NCBI GenBank assembly: GCA_001557505.1
Contig: LSAX01000001.1
Span: forward strand, 2,604,001 to 2,668,000
Reading direction: 5' to 3'
Length of the DNA: 64,000 bases
DNA from: Reticulascus tulasneorum
Taxonomy: Eukaryota; Ascomycota; Sordariomycetes; Glomerellales; Reticulascaceae
In this document: positions 10,506 through 23,140 of the stretch, piece by piece
Numbering within the stretch: position 1 is the stretch's first letter
Layout: each line of letters begins with the position of its first letter
The notes under the pieces: model-generated
What the model was told of the DNA's origin: nothing
What the model saw: the letters and a program-made list of their open reading frames with translations, nothing else
Databases searched by the model: none
Made by a program: the position numbers and the translations under genes

Positions 10506-11609
10506 GGTGGTAGTTTCAAAAAGAACGGGACTTTAGTTTGGCTTAGATGGTTGTGAGCGACAGAGGCAGCGGTAGCAACGGTTCAGACAGTTGGACAGGT
10601 TGATTACCATCCAGCGGAAACGAAATGGTATGTCGAAATAGTAGGAAAGGCGAAATGAATTCAAGATCCGGTCGGGTTAAGGCCCACAAGGTCCGGATAA
10701 GCTGGACTTTCTAAAGGGAAGAAAGATAGAGGGCGGAGTCTAAGAAAAGGGTTTTGTGGCGTTCCCCGGCTTTTGAACCACCCGTGACGAAAGTTGCTGC
10801 TCAGTATCCCATTCCTAGGGCGGCACTAGTTCGTCCCCAAAGTTCAATACGCAGCTGCTGCTGCCCGGGGTTCGGGGGGTGCGTGACTCCCTAGATCAGC
10901 GACCAGGAAACCTGATAAGCGGTCGCCCCCTCTCTCCCAAGGAACGGCCGCCGGTGGGGGTTGCTAGCTTTGAGACAGTTGACGCTGCTGCGCGCACTCG
11001 TCTTGTGAGCGCGTGTCCGGTGAGGTTGGGCGGGCGTGAAAATCAAGGGGGGCAGATAGGCGAAGTGAAGTGAAGGGGGGCGATATGAAAATATCTGTAG
11101 GGTATGGTAGGATGAGGCTCGGTGGAGTCTGAGTTTGGGAGGTGCGCGCGTCCGTGGCGTCTGAGATAATCGAAAAGGAAAGTCGGGGTTCGAGAGGAAA
11201 TGGAAATCCTGGCGGGAGTGACGTGAGGTGACTACGGCACTTTACAATGCCGATTGGTCGGCCCCACCAATGCCGGTGCGCTGACCTGACCGTCAGAATC
11301 TCCAGTAAACGAACTACCTTAGGCGAAGTTAAAGGACATAGGGGCACTTGTGGGCTGTTGATGCTCCGTCGTGTCTTAGTGCAGGGCGTTTAGCACTGAT
11401 GCGGGTTGTATGTTTATGGATCATTGCTTTTTGCCTTGGCTGAGGCGCTTCAAGGTCTTGTTTCTAGCATAGCATATACCCTAGCTGCCCGTCCAGACAT
11501 CGTCATTTGCACCATCCAAGACCTCCCTTTTTCCTTTTTGCTCAATTCTATGCTTCTGCTGCTGCTGCTGCAACGCCGCTTAATGCAACCAGGCCATGTC
11601 TAATTTCAT
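10506..11609. other. intergenic spacer
   Basis: About 1.1 kb separating two minus-strand genes: the promoter of the 10002-10505 gene and the 3' flank of the synaptojanin-like gene. GC-rich stretches near 10860-11060 carry open frames without coding character. A short (CTG)n run lies near 11552. Nothing else seen. Confidence 0.45.
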
Positions 11610-14600
11610 TCATCGCCCATGACTGCTTGGCGTCAAGGTCTCCCATCCCCCCGTATTCCTATGTTCGTCATCACCTAACGAATCTAACAAATCGACCGGC
11701 GGTTTCTTCTGTATCTTCGTAGGTATCTGTGGCTTCGGCCGCCCCTCCCTAGCTACCATGCCAGGCAACGGGATAGACCCACGCATTGTGGATTGCCTAT
11801 CCAGATCAATACTCGTCCCTGCCCTTTTTGGTGGCTTTGTAGGCACGGAGGGCTGCTTCCTCAGTACACCTCCGCCTTCACTACTTGGTGCAGCTGCCTC
11901 TGGTCGCTGGAAGGTCGATCCCTGCAACCCCGTTGATTTCCTGGTTGGAAGAGGCGGACGGGCAGACTGGCTATCTTCAAACCTGCCATTCCCATTACTC
12001 GGGAACAAGGGGCTGCTTGTTGGAGATACCGTGGCAAGGTGCGCCGGCTTCTTGGCTACTGGCGGGGCAGGTTTACCACTCTTGGATTGCTGGGACAGCT
12101 GAGATAGCTGAGATATAGCAGACGAGGGCCGAGGCGGTGGTGGTGTCGGATGTATCCTGCTGAATGTAGCTACCGGTGTCTGCTGTGCAGTAGTCGCTGC
12201 CCCTGTTTGCCTCCTGGGAGGGGGAGGGGGAGGGGTCTCACCCCGCTGCGATGATCGTATGGACTGGTCATCCTTGATATTGGGTCGGCCTACCTTTGCC
12301 GGTAGAGTTGATGGGTCAAATGGCGGCGGCAGCCTCCTGTTTGTCGCACTCGATGCTGAAGTTGAAAGCTCGCTGGGCGCGTATACATGTTCGTATGGTG
12401 AAGTGGACATGCTGGAAAAAGATGAAAGTCTGGACCTGGATACGTTGACCCAATCCTGCTCTGTTGTTGGGCCGAAGGGATTCGACGGCCGATTGGGATT
12501 GAGAATGGCAGTATGGCCCTCTGGGGCTCTGGGAGTTTTGGCATCGGCTTGAGCAGCCTTTCTCTGCTCCAACCACCATTTTTGTCTGTCTGAGCTGGCT
12601 GGTGGTAAGCCAGGTTCAACCGCATCATAGCCTATTAACTCCTCATCATCCGTGTCTTCCGTGTCCATGTTCGCGGTTGCGTCTCCAACCTCTGCCTTTC
12701 GGCGCTGATATAGACCTTGACTAATGCTTTCTCGAAGGGCCTCATCAACGATGCTGACGGTGCACTGGAAGGTTGCATAAACTGGCCTATGATCCGAAAA
12801 CCTCAACGGAGCACAGTTGTAGGACAGCTGACGCAATTGGGCCCCTTTCCGGAGTATGCGATCCGTCCATGCTGGAATCCGCGCCTTTTCTCTGTGCAGG
12901 ATCAGCATTATGTCCGCTTGCCATGGGCTGCTCTTTCCTTACGAGGTATCATAATCATCCGTACCAAGGTCAAACTTATAGGTAGGAAGGAAGGTTATCC
13001 TAGCTTCTGAGTAGTACGGGAACGCCAACCCGGCGATCATTTGAAGGTTCAGCTATAGTGGCGTTAGACTGTCCGCAGGTAACCAACGAACATGACTTTA
13101 CTCACCTGGTCGTTTTCGTAAAGGCTTTCCAAATCCCTCTTCTTGACAAGACCGCGAGCTTTTTCAGAACTTAAACCAATTCGGTAGTTGAAGTCACCAA
13201 GCCAGATCACCGCATCTAACATGTTCAGCATCCGAACAGTACAAACCATGACTCATAAAGCCTTGTGTCATTGTAAGCTTACCATGATTGTCAATTCCCC
13301 GATTCCGCTGAAATCGCAAACCGTGATGGATTGTCGCGTAATCCCTATTCCTTTCCTCGTAGTTTGAAAACCCAGCAGCTAGATGCGCCGTAACAAAGCA
13401 AATATGAGTATTCGCATAGTCGAGCCGAATCGCAACTGCGCCTTTGTTGCCAGCCATGCCTGACATCCCAGTCTTCTTGACACTTCCTTCAACATTTTTA
13501 ATGTTGGCCAAGCAAGAAGCCTTGACGAATATACACAACGCAGCGCCAACAAGCTGCCCGCTGCGGAGGAGAACATACTTTTCGCCACCGATCTGCTGGG
13601 CGCGATTGTTGAGAGTCTTCTTTACTGCCTTTTCCCAGAGATGTTTCCTTGTAGGATCACTGTTCATAATCTGCTGTGGACTCAGCTCCACGATTTCCTG
13701 GAAACCAACTGCACATATCTCTGGTTGCCACGAGCCAAGTTCCTCGGGACATAACCAAGGCGACAAGTCGTGATCAATGCCTTCTGTTCGTCCATTAAGG
13801 TTGAAAGTACCAACCCACCTAGACTTCATAAGTATTGCAAGCAGATTAGGGGTTCAAGACTGGTTTGACCTACATGCTAATGCTCTTGGACGAGGAAAAC
13901 TCCGAGCTGCGTTTGCTCAGCTCCACCGAAACAAAATCGCTTATTGGGTCGAACAGGTGAACTGGTGCTTGGCTCACTAGGCGTCCAAGAAGTCTGTCAA
14001 TAGTTGTTTGCCTGGCAGCATCTGTGAAGTTGTTGTGATACAATCTCTGCATGGATTTGCGCATGTCAGCTACGGCGCCGGCCAGGGACATCTTGCCATG
14101 TCGAGTGTACGAGGATTTGAGAGCGCCGGTTCCGGCATATATCTTGGATAGTGCGTCGCCATTATCGGCCCAAAGAGTTGAATGTCTCATCCAGAAATCC
14201 GCAGTAGCATATTCACCTCGATGTCCCAAGAAAGCCTCTGCCGACATCTGTGATATCAGGGTCTGGATAAGATTCGTCCTGTCAAGGCAATCAAGGCAGT
14301 TTGTTCGAAAGACACCTTCTTGCTGAAGAACAACGATCATTCGGCCGGCACCGTTCGATGTGCTTCGAGCATCATCACCGGCGTCGTCAGTCTCCTCCGC
14401 CAAATAATAGGCAAACCCATCTACGGAGTTCTCGATATGTCTGCGAATCTCTCTTGCAGCCTCGTATCCCGCAGGCCCCTTCGTCTCAGCGTGAAAATCG
14501 TAATGGGTCTCTCTAAGCAATGCATGATCCGCAGATTCGGTTTGACCAACGAGGCTTAACGGGCTGTTTTGTATGCCACGGTGGTATAGTTGGCTCAACT

Positions 14601-15853
14601 GTGCTTCTCCAGGTTTGGCCTCACTAAGGAGGTTTATGACGTGGACTGCGCCATAGGCGTGCTCTAGGTCTTCGAAATGTTTGTTGAAGGCAGGCATCGT
14701 CCCTTCTAGGGACCTCGTGATGGAAATATTCTGTTTTCCCGGGAGGAGCTCTGCCGTTTGCTCCCAGAAAATAGGGACAGATCCTCGAACTTGGGCATAA
14801 GAGAAGAGCGTTCCTGATGGGCTCCAATAAGTGGTCTCTGTCTCCACGAAGTTGGCTACGTTGCCGTCGTCATCTATGCCACGTGAGTTGAACCTTGTGC
14901 CTGCTCGTCGACATGATAGTCTTGATATGACTGTGAGGTACGAGGGCAGGCCAGTCGATCGGGTTTTCAGTGGAGCAGACGTTTGGGGAATGGTCATCGT
15001 TCGACAGAACCCTCGGATGGCGGACGTGAGTATTCTCGCAGAATCAAGAGATTCCCGCTCCTGAGGCAGTAAGCGAGAGCGAAACTGAACTAGTGGACTG
15101 ATCATAAAGGAGTTCCATAGAAATGAATCATCAAAGTTGTCAATGTCGAACGAGGTTGAGTTGACAGGCCTATTCGTATGAGCAGAACCCACGTGCTGAC
15201 TGGCAAGAAAACACTTACCGATCTTGCAGCCTGTTTGTGACATCGAAGTCCGAGCTGTAGTAAAACGTCCCGTTACTTAGCAGTTTACGAAGATCATGAC
15301 ATGGATGCTCGACCGTGACCTCTCGTCGACTGAGATTTTGGCCGTAAGCATTCGAGGTTTCCGACATATCGGCGTCAATGTTATCAACAGAGACAACATC
15401 GTCGTACTCCGCGCTATTCAGGCAGAAGAATGCGGCACTTGATATCCTCTCAACTGTCTCTCCAGGTCGCAGGGTTGCAACTCTCGTGGCATGTGTGACC
15501 ACAGAGAGGAACACATCCCCTTCCACAGCGATCAGACCCAGTGTTCCATATATCGGCCGCGGAGTCAGTGGCCGGTAGTCTGCCAAGGTGTGGCTCGTTA
15601 TAGGAGTAAATTCGACCATGCACTTCGACACCGCCCCATCTGCCTCTCCAACCTTGGGCCTGGCGGAGGAAACGGATGGTAAATAGCCATTCGCAATTGC
15701 TTCGCTCGTGGTGGTGCTATATCGGAAAATCAAGGCATGCGAGGATGTCACAATGGCTATGGCGCGGTGAGGATATTCACGGATGTACAGCTGGCTGGAC
15801 TTCTCGGGGCCGGGCGTCTGGGATGGCCACGAGGCTGTCGCCGAATAATCCAT
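11610..15853 (-). CDS. synaptojanin-like polyphosphoinositide phosphatase (SAC1 + 5-phosphatase)
   Basis: Removes phosphates from phosphoinositides, mainly PI(4,5)P2, at the plasma membrane and endosomes (Inp51/52/53 family). Six exons on the minus strand: 15853-15219, 15169-13874, 13818-13283, 13215-13106, 13052-12943 and 12891-11610, joined as 3969 nt (1322 aa). The SAC domain covers about residues 40-560 with an intact CX5RT site, Cys503-LDCLD-Arg509-Thr. The 5-phosphatase domain (about 640-950) has WVGTFNLNG, WLGDFNYRI (Asp830, Asn832), PAWTDRIL (902-909) and SDHRP (928-932). The last 350 residues are Pro/Ser-rich with PPPPPP and KPPKR motifs suited to SH3 binding. The start is the ATG before DYSATASWP; the frame is open further upstream but without an ATG. 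Both catalytic sites look active, as in Inp52/53 and unlike Inp51, whose SAC site is degenerate. Confidence 0.93.
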
Positions 15854-17634
15854 GGCCTTTTGAAATCGATCGTTTCGGAGGTTGGAGGGTGCGCGCACTT
15901 CGTGTACTATAAAGCATGACTAGATCATTCTTCTGGCTTAAAGCTTAAGGGAGTAGTAGTATGGCCTTCTGCCTATCGTCAAGGCATCTGGGGCGAAGTT
16001 TAACTCAAAACTGGAGATGTTGCAAGAAGTTTGTTGGTCTCGACAAGCGCTAAGTCCATCTACGAGTCGAGCCCGAGTCAGCCGCATTTATGTTTATGAC
16101 GTTCGTTCATCCCACTCAAGCCCCGCAAGTCAAGGGTTTTAGGTGCACGTCCACTATCGATTAGTGCTTGTTCAGCACGGTCTTTCTGAGCCTCGCACTT
16201 TCTCAGGTTCTCGATACCCTCTGCACATTCAGCTATTTATTACGACGTTTGAATGGAGTTGCGCTCGATCTACTTCAGAGGCAAGTTTGATCAACCAGCA
16301 CTGCGAAACGTTGTCTAATTTACACTTGATTGATTTTCAAGGCCATTCACTAATCAGCTACGAAGACAACAGTTCTAGGTAGAGTAGCTACGTAAGCTAT
16401 GGCATTATCATGAGCATGGAGCCTTATACTCTCAGTCAGGTTGTAAAGACCTACGAGAAACCCGAAAGGACTCTTGCTCGATGGTATCCTAATAGTATTC
16501 ACCTGTGACGAACAAAGTCTAGAAATTTTAACAGAACACTCCGGTGAATATCATCAAGCCAGAAGGCGATGGGAATAGCTTCACGAGACCCCTTCAGGGG
16601 ACGCCGATGTTGTCCTCTCGGCTAGACTCGAAGTAGATAGACAATTCAGTTCAGTATGAAGGGGCATACGCTGGAATAGAGATAAGATGACAGAAAGAAA
16701 TCTTGACCGGCAATATATAAGGTTCTATACAACCAACGTGAAATGAGGCTGACTGGGCAGGTAACGAAAGAAGCGAATGCAGATATCTGCCCATTGGTAA
16801 CCATTGAAGAGAAAGCTTCTCGGATGATCTCTGTTGCTTGTCCATAGATCTCCCAATCACATCATAACGCCGTACACCGATGGTTGCAGGTGAGATCCCT
16901 CAACCAGAAGGGGGCAGTGCGGAGATCATATTCATGCTTCAATTCAGGGACAAGGACTCCACGCGGTGTACTCGTGTGGGCAGGGAGCGAGATAAGCCAC
17001 AATGGGAATTCCGGCGGGAAATGTCGTCTTTCAATGCTTGAGTAGATCAGGCTTCAGATTTAATGAGTTGAGATCATGCTGCCCATGTTAGGGTAGCATT
17101 CATTCTCTTCCTATCATAGAATTTTGTTGAAATCATCACCAGCCTTTGTTTGAAGGAAGAGGGAATGGACAAAGTTTTCGCGTGCCTCCGTAAAAAAGCC
17201 AACCCTCTCGGAGCCGCTTACCTAATTCATATTCTCTGCTCCACTAGCTCTGGTCCGCAGAGCTCAGGGTCAGGTACGCCACTTCTAAGTACACGCGTGA
17301 TTCTGCGCAGGGAATGCTAGCCGTCTCCTCCGCTGATTCTCGGCCGATCTTATCGTCTCGGCTGCAAATAGCAGTCCGTGCAAGGGGGGCTCCACCTGTC
17401 AAGGTACGAACCCTGCAAGTACCTCTGCTGAGCCGCTATTTCTGGCTGTTGTCTTCAAAAATCTCCCACCCCCTTCCTTCTTGCGCTTTTCAATAAGCTT
17501 CCCTCCTGATCTGCAGTGCGACGAGGCCAGTCTTTCTATCACCAAGCGCATTCTTTTGCACCAGCACATTGTGCATTGGCGCGATATTCAAAGCATTCTT
17601 ACCAAGCAGTTAATCTCTCTTGGACACGCTCACC
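15854..17634. other. divergent intergenic region (phosphatase / PRP39)
   Basis: A 1.8-kb spacer between the divergent starts of the synaptojanin-like gene and PRP39. Open frames are short and without resemblance. The last 150 bp before PRP39 are CT-rich leader sequence. No repeat or RNA gene was noticed. Confidence 0.5.
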
Positions 17635-19974
17635 ATGTCTGATTTCGATCATTACGGCAGCTCCGACGAGGACAACGCCGAGATTAAGAAGCTCCAGGCT
17701 GAGGTGGTAAGTTGATCGCATTCCCACACGGTCGCATCTAGCAGGGACACATTTTCGCTAACATCCATCGTGAAACAGGATGCCGACCCAGATAGCTTTG
17801 AAAATTGGGAAAAGCTCGTCCGCGCATGCGAGGGCCTCGAAGGGGGCTTGAACCGCAATTCAAGCCCTCAGGCTCTCTCTACTCTTCGAGATGCCTACGA
17901 TCGGTTCCTACTCAAGTTTCCTCTCCTCTTCGGCTACTGGAAAAAGTACGCGGACCTCGAGTTCAATATTGCTGGTCCCGAATCAGCCGAGATGGTGAGT
18001 TAACAGCTCCTCCGATCAGTGACCAACAGCTAAGAAGGAATAGATCTATGAACGGGGATGCGCAAGCATCACCAATTCTGTCGACCTGTGGACTGACTAC
18101 TGCTCCTTCAAAATGGAGACCACCCATACCCCGCACCTCGTCAGAGAGTAAGTATTGATGGATGACTTTTCTTCCCCATAACATCACCATCAACACAGCT
18201 TGCCATACGGCCGCTCATGGCCCCGATCGAGAACTGCATGGACTTCATCACAGCCATTGAAGTGTCGGACGGTGAGAAATGCCAACAGAAGCCATATCAC
18301 TTGTTGGGATGTCTTCTCACGCTAGCTACCAGACTCTGTTGATTTTCACTCCGATTGATGACTGATTCGTTTTCCGCTTCACGTCGCCATATACCCACCT
18401 ACGCTCTCCTTGGAATGCTTTGGATTTGGATGCCTTGTTTCACAATGATACCCCTTCCCGTATATGCCTCCTTCCCATATCCCTAATCATTCCCCTCCCC
18501 ATCATTGCCGTTGACTGACATGTATTTACAGGATCTTCGAGCGTGGTGCAACTCACGTGGGACTGGACTTCTTAGCTCATCCATTCTGGGACAAGTATAT
18601 CGAATATGAGGAACGGCAAGAGGCGCACGACAAAGTGTTCGCCATTCTCACCCGCGTTATTCATATCCCAATGCACCAGTATGCTCGGTACTTTGAAGCA
18701 TTTCGCCAGGCATCCCACAGCCGCCCGATCAATGAGTTGATACCACCAGAGACCTTGGCAAGAATCCGTGCGGAAGTCGAAGCAGAGAGTGCGGCTTTCG
18801 CAGGAATGCAGAGACCAGAACTGGAGATTGAGCGTGACATCCGAGCAAAGATCGACAGTATGTACTACGAGGTTTTTACCCAGACGCAAGCGGAGACGAG
18901 CAAGCGATGGACATACGAATCAGAGATGAAGCGACCGTATTTCCATGTCACAGAGCTCGAGCATCCACATCTGGTCAACTGGAGAAAGTATCTTGATTTT
19001 GAGGAAGCAGAGGGCAACTACGCCCGTACTGTCTTCCTTTACGAGAGATGCTTGGTGACCTGCGCCTTCTATGACGAGTTTTGGTTCCGTTACGCTCGCT
19101 GGATGTCTTCTCAGCCAGGCAAGGAGGAAGAGGTGCGCATCATCTATCAACGAGCCTCATGTCTGTTTGTGCCGATCAGCCGTCCCGGCATTCGGCTTCA
19201 GTTTGCGTACTTCGAGGAGAGCTGTGGTCGTATCGACATGGCGCGGGACATACATGCAGCCATCTTGATCAACCTGCCTGACTGCATCGAGGCTATTACC
19301 TCGTGGGCACATCTACAGCGCCGCCAGAGTGGGCTGGATGCGGCAATAGAGGTCTTCAAGACCCAGATCGACTCGCCACATGTCGACATTTTTACAAAGG
19401 CTGCTCTTGTCACGGAATGGGCGTTGTTCTTGTGGAAAGTCAAGGGTTCAATCGAAGAAGCGCGAACTGTCTTCCTCAAGAACGTTCAGTGGTATGCGGA
19501 CAGCCGTATCTTCTGGGACAAGTGGCTGGACTTCGAGTTGCAGCAACCAACCAACACGGACATAGAAAGCCAGCACGGAGAACGCGTACAGCAGATCTTT
19601 GATGAGCTCCGAAGCAAGAGTCGTCTGTCAGCATCAGTTAAAAAGGATTTGTATCAGATCTACCTTTCTTACCTCCAAGAACGGGGCGGAAAGGACGCAA
19701 TGAAACAATTCCTACTGATTGATAGGGATATCTACGGGTAAGTGCAAAGTCTCTAAGAAAGATTCTTGGGAATGAGGACAGTGATTGACGCTATCATAGG
19801 CCGCCATCTATCTCTGCGTTATCAGCAGGCAAGTATGGAGGAAAGGAGAATGGTGCTTCCGTTGGCGAAATGGACGATGCAACCAAGCATAAAGCAGAGG
19901 CTAGCTACCTCACGTATTACCAACTCTATGCCGATCCAGATCCCAATGCGCAGGGAACGGCGACGTTCAATTAG
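17635..19974 (+). CDS. PRP39: U1 snRNP-associated splicing factor Prp39
   Basis: Component of the U1 snRNP that helps commit pre-mRNA to splicing. Five exons: 17635-17706, 17779-17994, 18044-18147, 18532-19737 and 19800-19974, joined as 1773 nt (590 aa), close to the S. pombe protein. After an acidic N-terminus (MSDFDHYGSSDED) come tandem HAT repeats with the family's W/Y pattern, for example FENWEKLV, FGYWKKYADLEF, LWTDYCSFKM, ERGATHVGLDF and HPFWDKYIEYEER, continuing through WRKYLDFE and IFWDKWLDFE. Intron 3 (18148-18531) is 384 nt, against 48-72 nt for the other three, and contains an exon-like segment (18199-18271). The last exon restores frame and ends QGTATFN. Identity is secure. Confidence 0.92.
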
Positions 19975-21848
19975 AAACGTCTGGTCCGTATTAAAGCAAC
20001 TAGCCGAACGCCGTTGCTCTACTTCTTTTTCTAGGGCTTTCCTGGACCTTTGGTATTTGCTTGGGCGCGAAATTCCCAACACTCTTGTATTATACTGTCC
20101 CTCTTTTGCAGCGCCGTTGGTGCGAAAAGGTTGGATTCAAAGCAATGGGGATGTACTCTATACGTGATGACAATCGGAGGAGGGGAGGCAGGTGGGCGGG
20201 CGTGGGAGCATGGATTAGGTTGCACGAGTGAACGACCACGACCCGGAATCGTAAATCGGCGGGCGGCGGCTTTCTGATCAGAGTACTCTGTAATTCAATA
20301 ATAGCTGATTGGCTTGAAGAGATCTCGTAGCCTTGCGGACAGTGAAAGGCTCACCTGAAATATTTAGGGCAGAGGGTCCAAGGAATTGGCTCAAGGCGGC
20401 CGGGAGACGCCGACGTCCACCCGGAGGCTCTGCCCGTGAAATGAATAGGCGCCTCAAAAGGGGATCTTGTTTGAAACAACACGCATTGCTTTTTAGAGGC
20501 CATGTTATCCATTTACTCTGCGAGCCACAATTGAAGCATGTTCCACATGTTGAGGATCAGGGCGAGAGGCCATGGAGCTTAGCAGATGCCAAGCAGTGGA
20601 TTGCTGGACAGTGAGGTTCGGCGACCAACTCGGTCTCGGCTCGGGCAACTAGCCGCTGAGGTGGCGTGACTTCGTGTCACCGATCCTATTCACTCTGGCT
20701 GGCCGCATCGGCTCACGGCTACCATTCGACGTCAGCAATACGGCGGGTAGCGTCGGAGTCATTCTATGTTATAAAACTGGGTAGGGCGTCCATCATGAAC
20801 CGGGATTTGCCAAATAAGGAGATTCAGTGCATGGGCTCTGTGCATGTATGTATGTATGTGCCTATGCATCTATGTAAGCACCCATATATTGATCAGATCA
20901 TTTGGCGCCTGTCTGCCTATCCCTCCATCGGCATTTGAAGTTGACTCACCGAGTTCACGGGTCCGGAGAAGCGCGCATTTATGACAAATAACTGTTGTGC
21001 GAACTCGTGTGTGTCCTTTGCCTCTGGGAAAGAACAACTCCGAGGGCGAAATAGCAGTGAGACCAGTGGGTAGCAGGGCCAGGAGCAGTTGGCGGGCTAC
21101 TTCACAAGCTACCTAGCAACAAGAAAGGAGGTTCGTTGGAAGAAAAGGTAGCTCCAGCCTCCAATTGAGTCCTTTATTCCAACATCTCAGGGAGTTAATC
21201 GTACGAGTGGCATCATCGGTCCATTCAACTTCCGCGCACTAGAGGCGGCGTGAGTGAAGCGGCATGTGCCAAGCAGTTGCATCTGTTTCCAAACCAGCGT
21301 AACGTGTAGGGTAGGTAGCTGAGTAAGTTCCCGCTCTCGGAGCACAATTGCTGTCTCCCCACCTAATCATGTACTGAGTCGTGGGCTTATACCCACGTCG
21401 TGCGTAGCTAATGAACTATTTGTACTACGTATGTCCGAACGGAGAATGAGTATCAACAAGTGGGACCCTTGACCAAATTTTTTTCTTTGTTCGTTGACGC
21501 GTTAGAGGCGTTGCCCCTCGGAGCTTTGAAGTGGTCCCCTAAAATTTCGTAACGTCCCAGCCAGTGAGATAGCACCAATTTGATTTTGCCCGCGACCCCT
21601 TCCCGCTTCTTTCAAACCCGCCGCCCTCCGAGCTACACTCGGGATTCGTTGCGCCTCTGTTTCTTCCACCTGCGCAACGTGTTTGCGTTTCTTTCTCTTC
21701 ATTACATCTTGCACAGTTTTTGCCAAGGTAGGTTTCTGTCAACTTGTTTCTGCTTCTTCCACCCTGTAGACACACGTATATTCATCCTTACCCCACAGCT
21801 GGCTCTTGCCGTGCCATGACCTGACGCTTTTCAGATACCCACTTCCAA
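19975..21848. other. intergenic region and CCP1 promoter/leader
   Basis: About 1.9 kb after PRP39. No coding-like frame was found. It carries an ATGT microsatellite near 20845-20860 and TAGGTAGCTGAG-type motifs near 21313. The right end appears to contain a 5'-UTR intron of the cytochrome c peroxidase gene (GTAGGT at 21728 to CAG at 21834, 107 nt, with CTGAC just upstream of the acceptor). Confidence 0.45.
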
Positions 21849-23140
21849 ATGTCTACCACCGCAACTCGCCAACTTGCCCGCGTGGCGCTGAGAACAACCA
21901 GTCGAAATGCCTTCCTCGTCACTCCCCGCCAGGCTTTTCGCCAACAAGGTCGACGCTTCTACTCCTCAGAACCCTCCAAGTCCGGCAGCTCAACCTGGAT
22001 CTGGCTGACTGGTCTGGCCGTCGTTGGTGCTGGAGGCGCCTACTATGCCACGAGGTCCGATGGTCTGTCTGCCGGGTCAATCCCAAAGGTGTTCCAGCCC
22101 ACCAAGGCCGATTATCAGGCCGTCTATGATCATATTGCCGAACGACTGGAGGAGAAGGATGACTATGATGATGGTAGCTACGGCCCCGTGCTTCTTCGTC
22201 TCGCTTGGCATTGCAGCGGAACTTATGATAAGGAGACTGGCACTGGAGGGAGCAATGGAGCTACCATGCGATTTTCACCAGAGGGCGACCATGGAGCCAA
22301 CGCTGGTCTCGTGGCTGCCCGAAACTTTATGGAGCCAGTGAAGCGTAGGTTCACCCCATCATCCCGCTGAGGACTTGAGCAGGTGGATGCCATACCACAT
22401 GCCTCGTGCGAAGCGGGGCCCGTCTCGAGTGGCGTTCTAGACATCGTAGCTAATGATTTATCCCAGAGAAATTCCCCTGGATCTCATACTCCGACCTCTG
22501 GATCCTCGGCGGGGTCTGCGCTGTCCAAGAGATGCAGGGTCCTGTAATTCCGTACCGGCCTGGCCGATCTGACAAGGATATGGCCGCTTGCACACCCGAC
22601 GGACGTCTTCCAGATGGTTCCAAGACTCACGGACATCTTCGTGACATCTTCTACCGCATGGGGTTTAACGACAGGGAGATTGTCGCGCTGTCTGGTGCCC
22701 ATGCCCTTGGCCGCTGCCACAGTGACCGAAGCGGTTTCGAAGGACCCTGGACGTTCTCGCCCACTGTCATGACCAACGATTATTTCAAGCTCCTCGTTGA
22801 GGAGAAGTGGCAATGGAAGAAGTGGGATGGTCCCGCCCAGGTACGTTGGCCTAAACTACCCGGGGTGTAACGAAGCGATAGACAGTGATTGCTAACGTCA
22901 TAAAAACAGTACGAAGATACGGCCACCAAGACGCTCATGATGCTTCCCGCCGACATGGCTGTCGTCCAAGACAAGGAATTCAGGAAGCATGCCGTCGAGT
23001 ACGCCAAGGATATCGACGTTTTCTTCAAGGATTTCTCTGCAGTCTGCCTGAAGCTTTTCGAACTGGGTGTCCCCTTCGCAGAGGGCACCGAGAATCAGAG
23101 AATGACCTTCAAGCCCACTTGGGATGACTCCGCACCGTAG
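21849..23140 (+). CDS. CCP1: cytochrome c peroxidase, mitochondrial
   Basis: Haem peroxidase of the intermembrane space that reduces hydrogen peroxide with electrons from ferrocytochrome c. Three exons: 21849-22344, 22467-22840 and 22910-23140, joined as 1101 nt (366 aa). The N-terminus is Arg/Ser-rich without acids (mitochondrial presequence), followed by a membrane or sorting segment (about residues 49-68, ending GAGGAYYAT), as in bipartite-targeted yeast Ccp1. The distal haem site is RLAWH (Arg117, Trp120, His121), the proximal site is [10 protein letters not shown], and the radical-forming Trp is in FEGPW. The conserved end reads [19 protein letters not shown]. All catalytic residues are present. 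A 5'-UTR intron probably precedes the ATG. Confidence 0.95.

Noticed and set aside
9817..10536. Plus-strand frame of 239 codons with poly-His and poly-Arg
   Set aside because: It is generated by the trinucleotide repeat and the antisense of the 10002-10505 gene; no other coding evidence.
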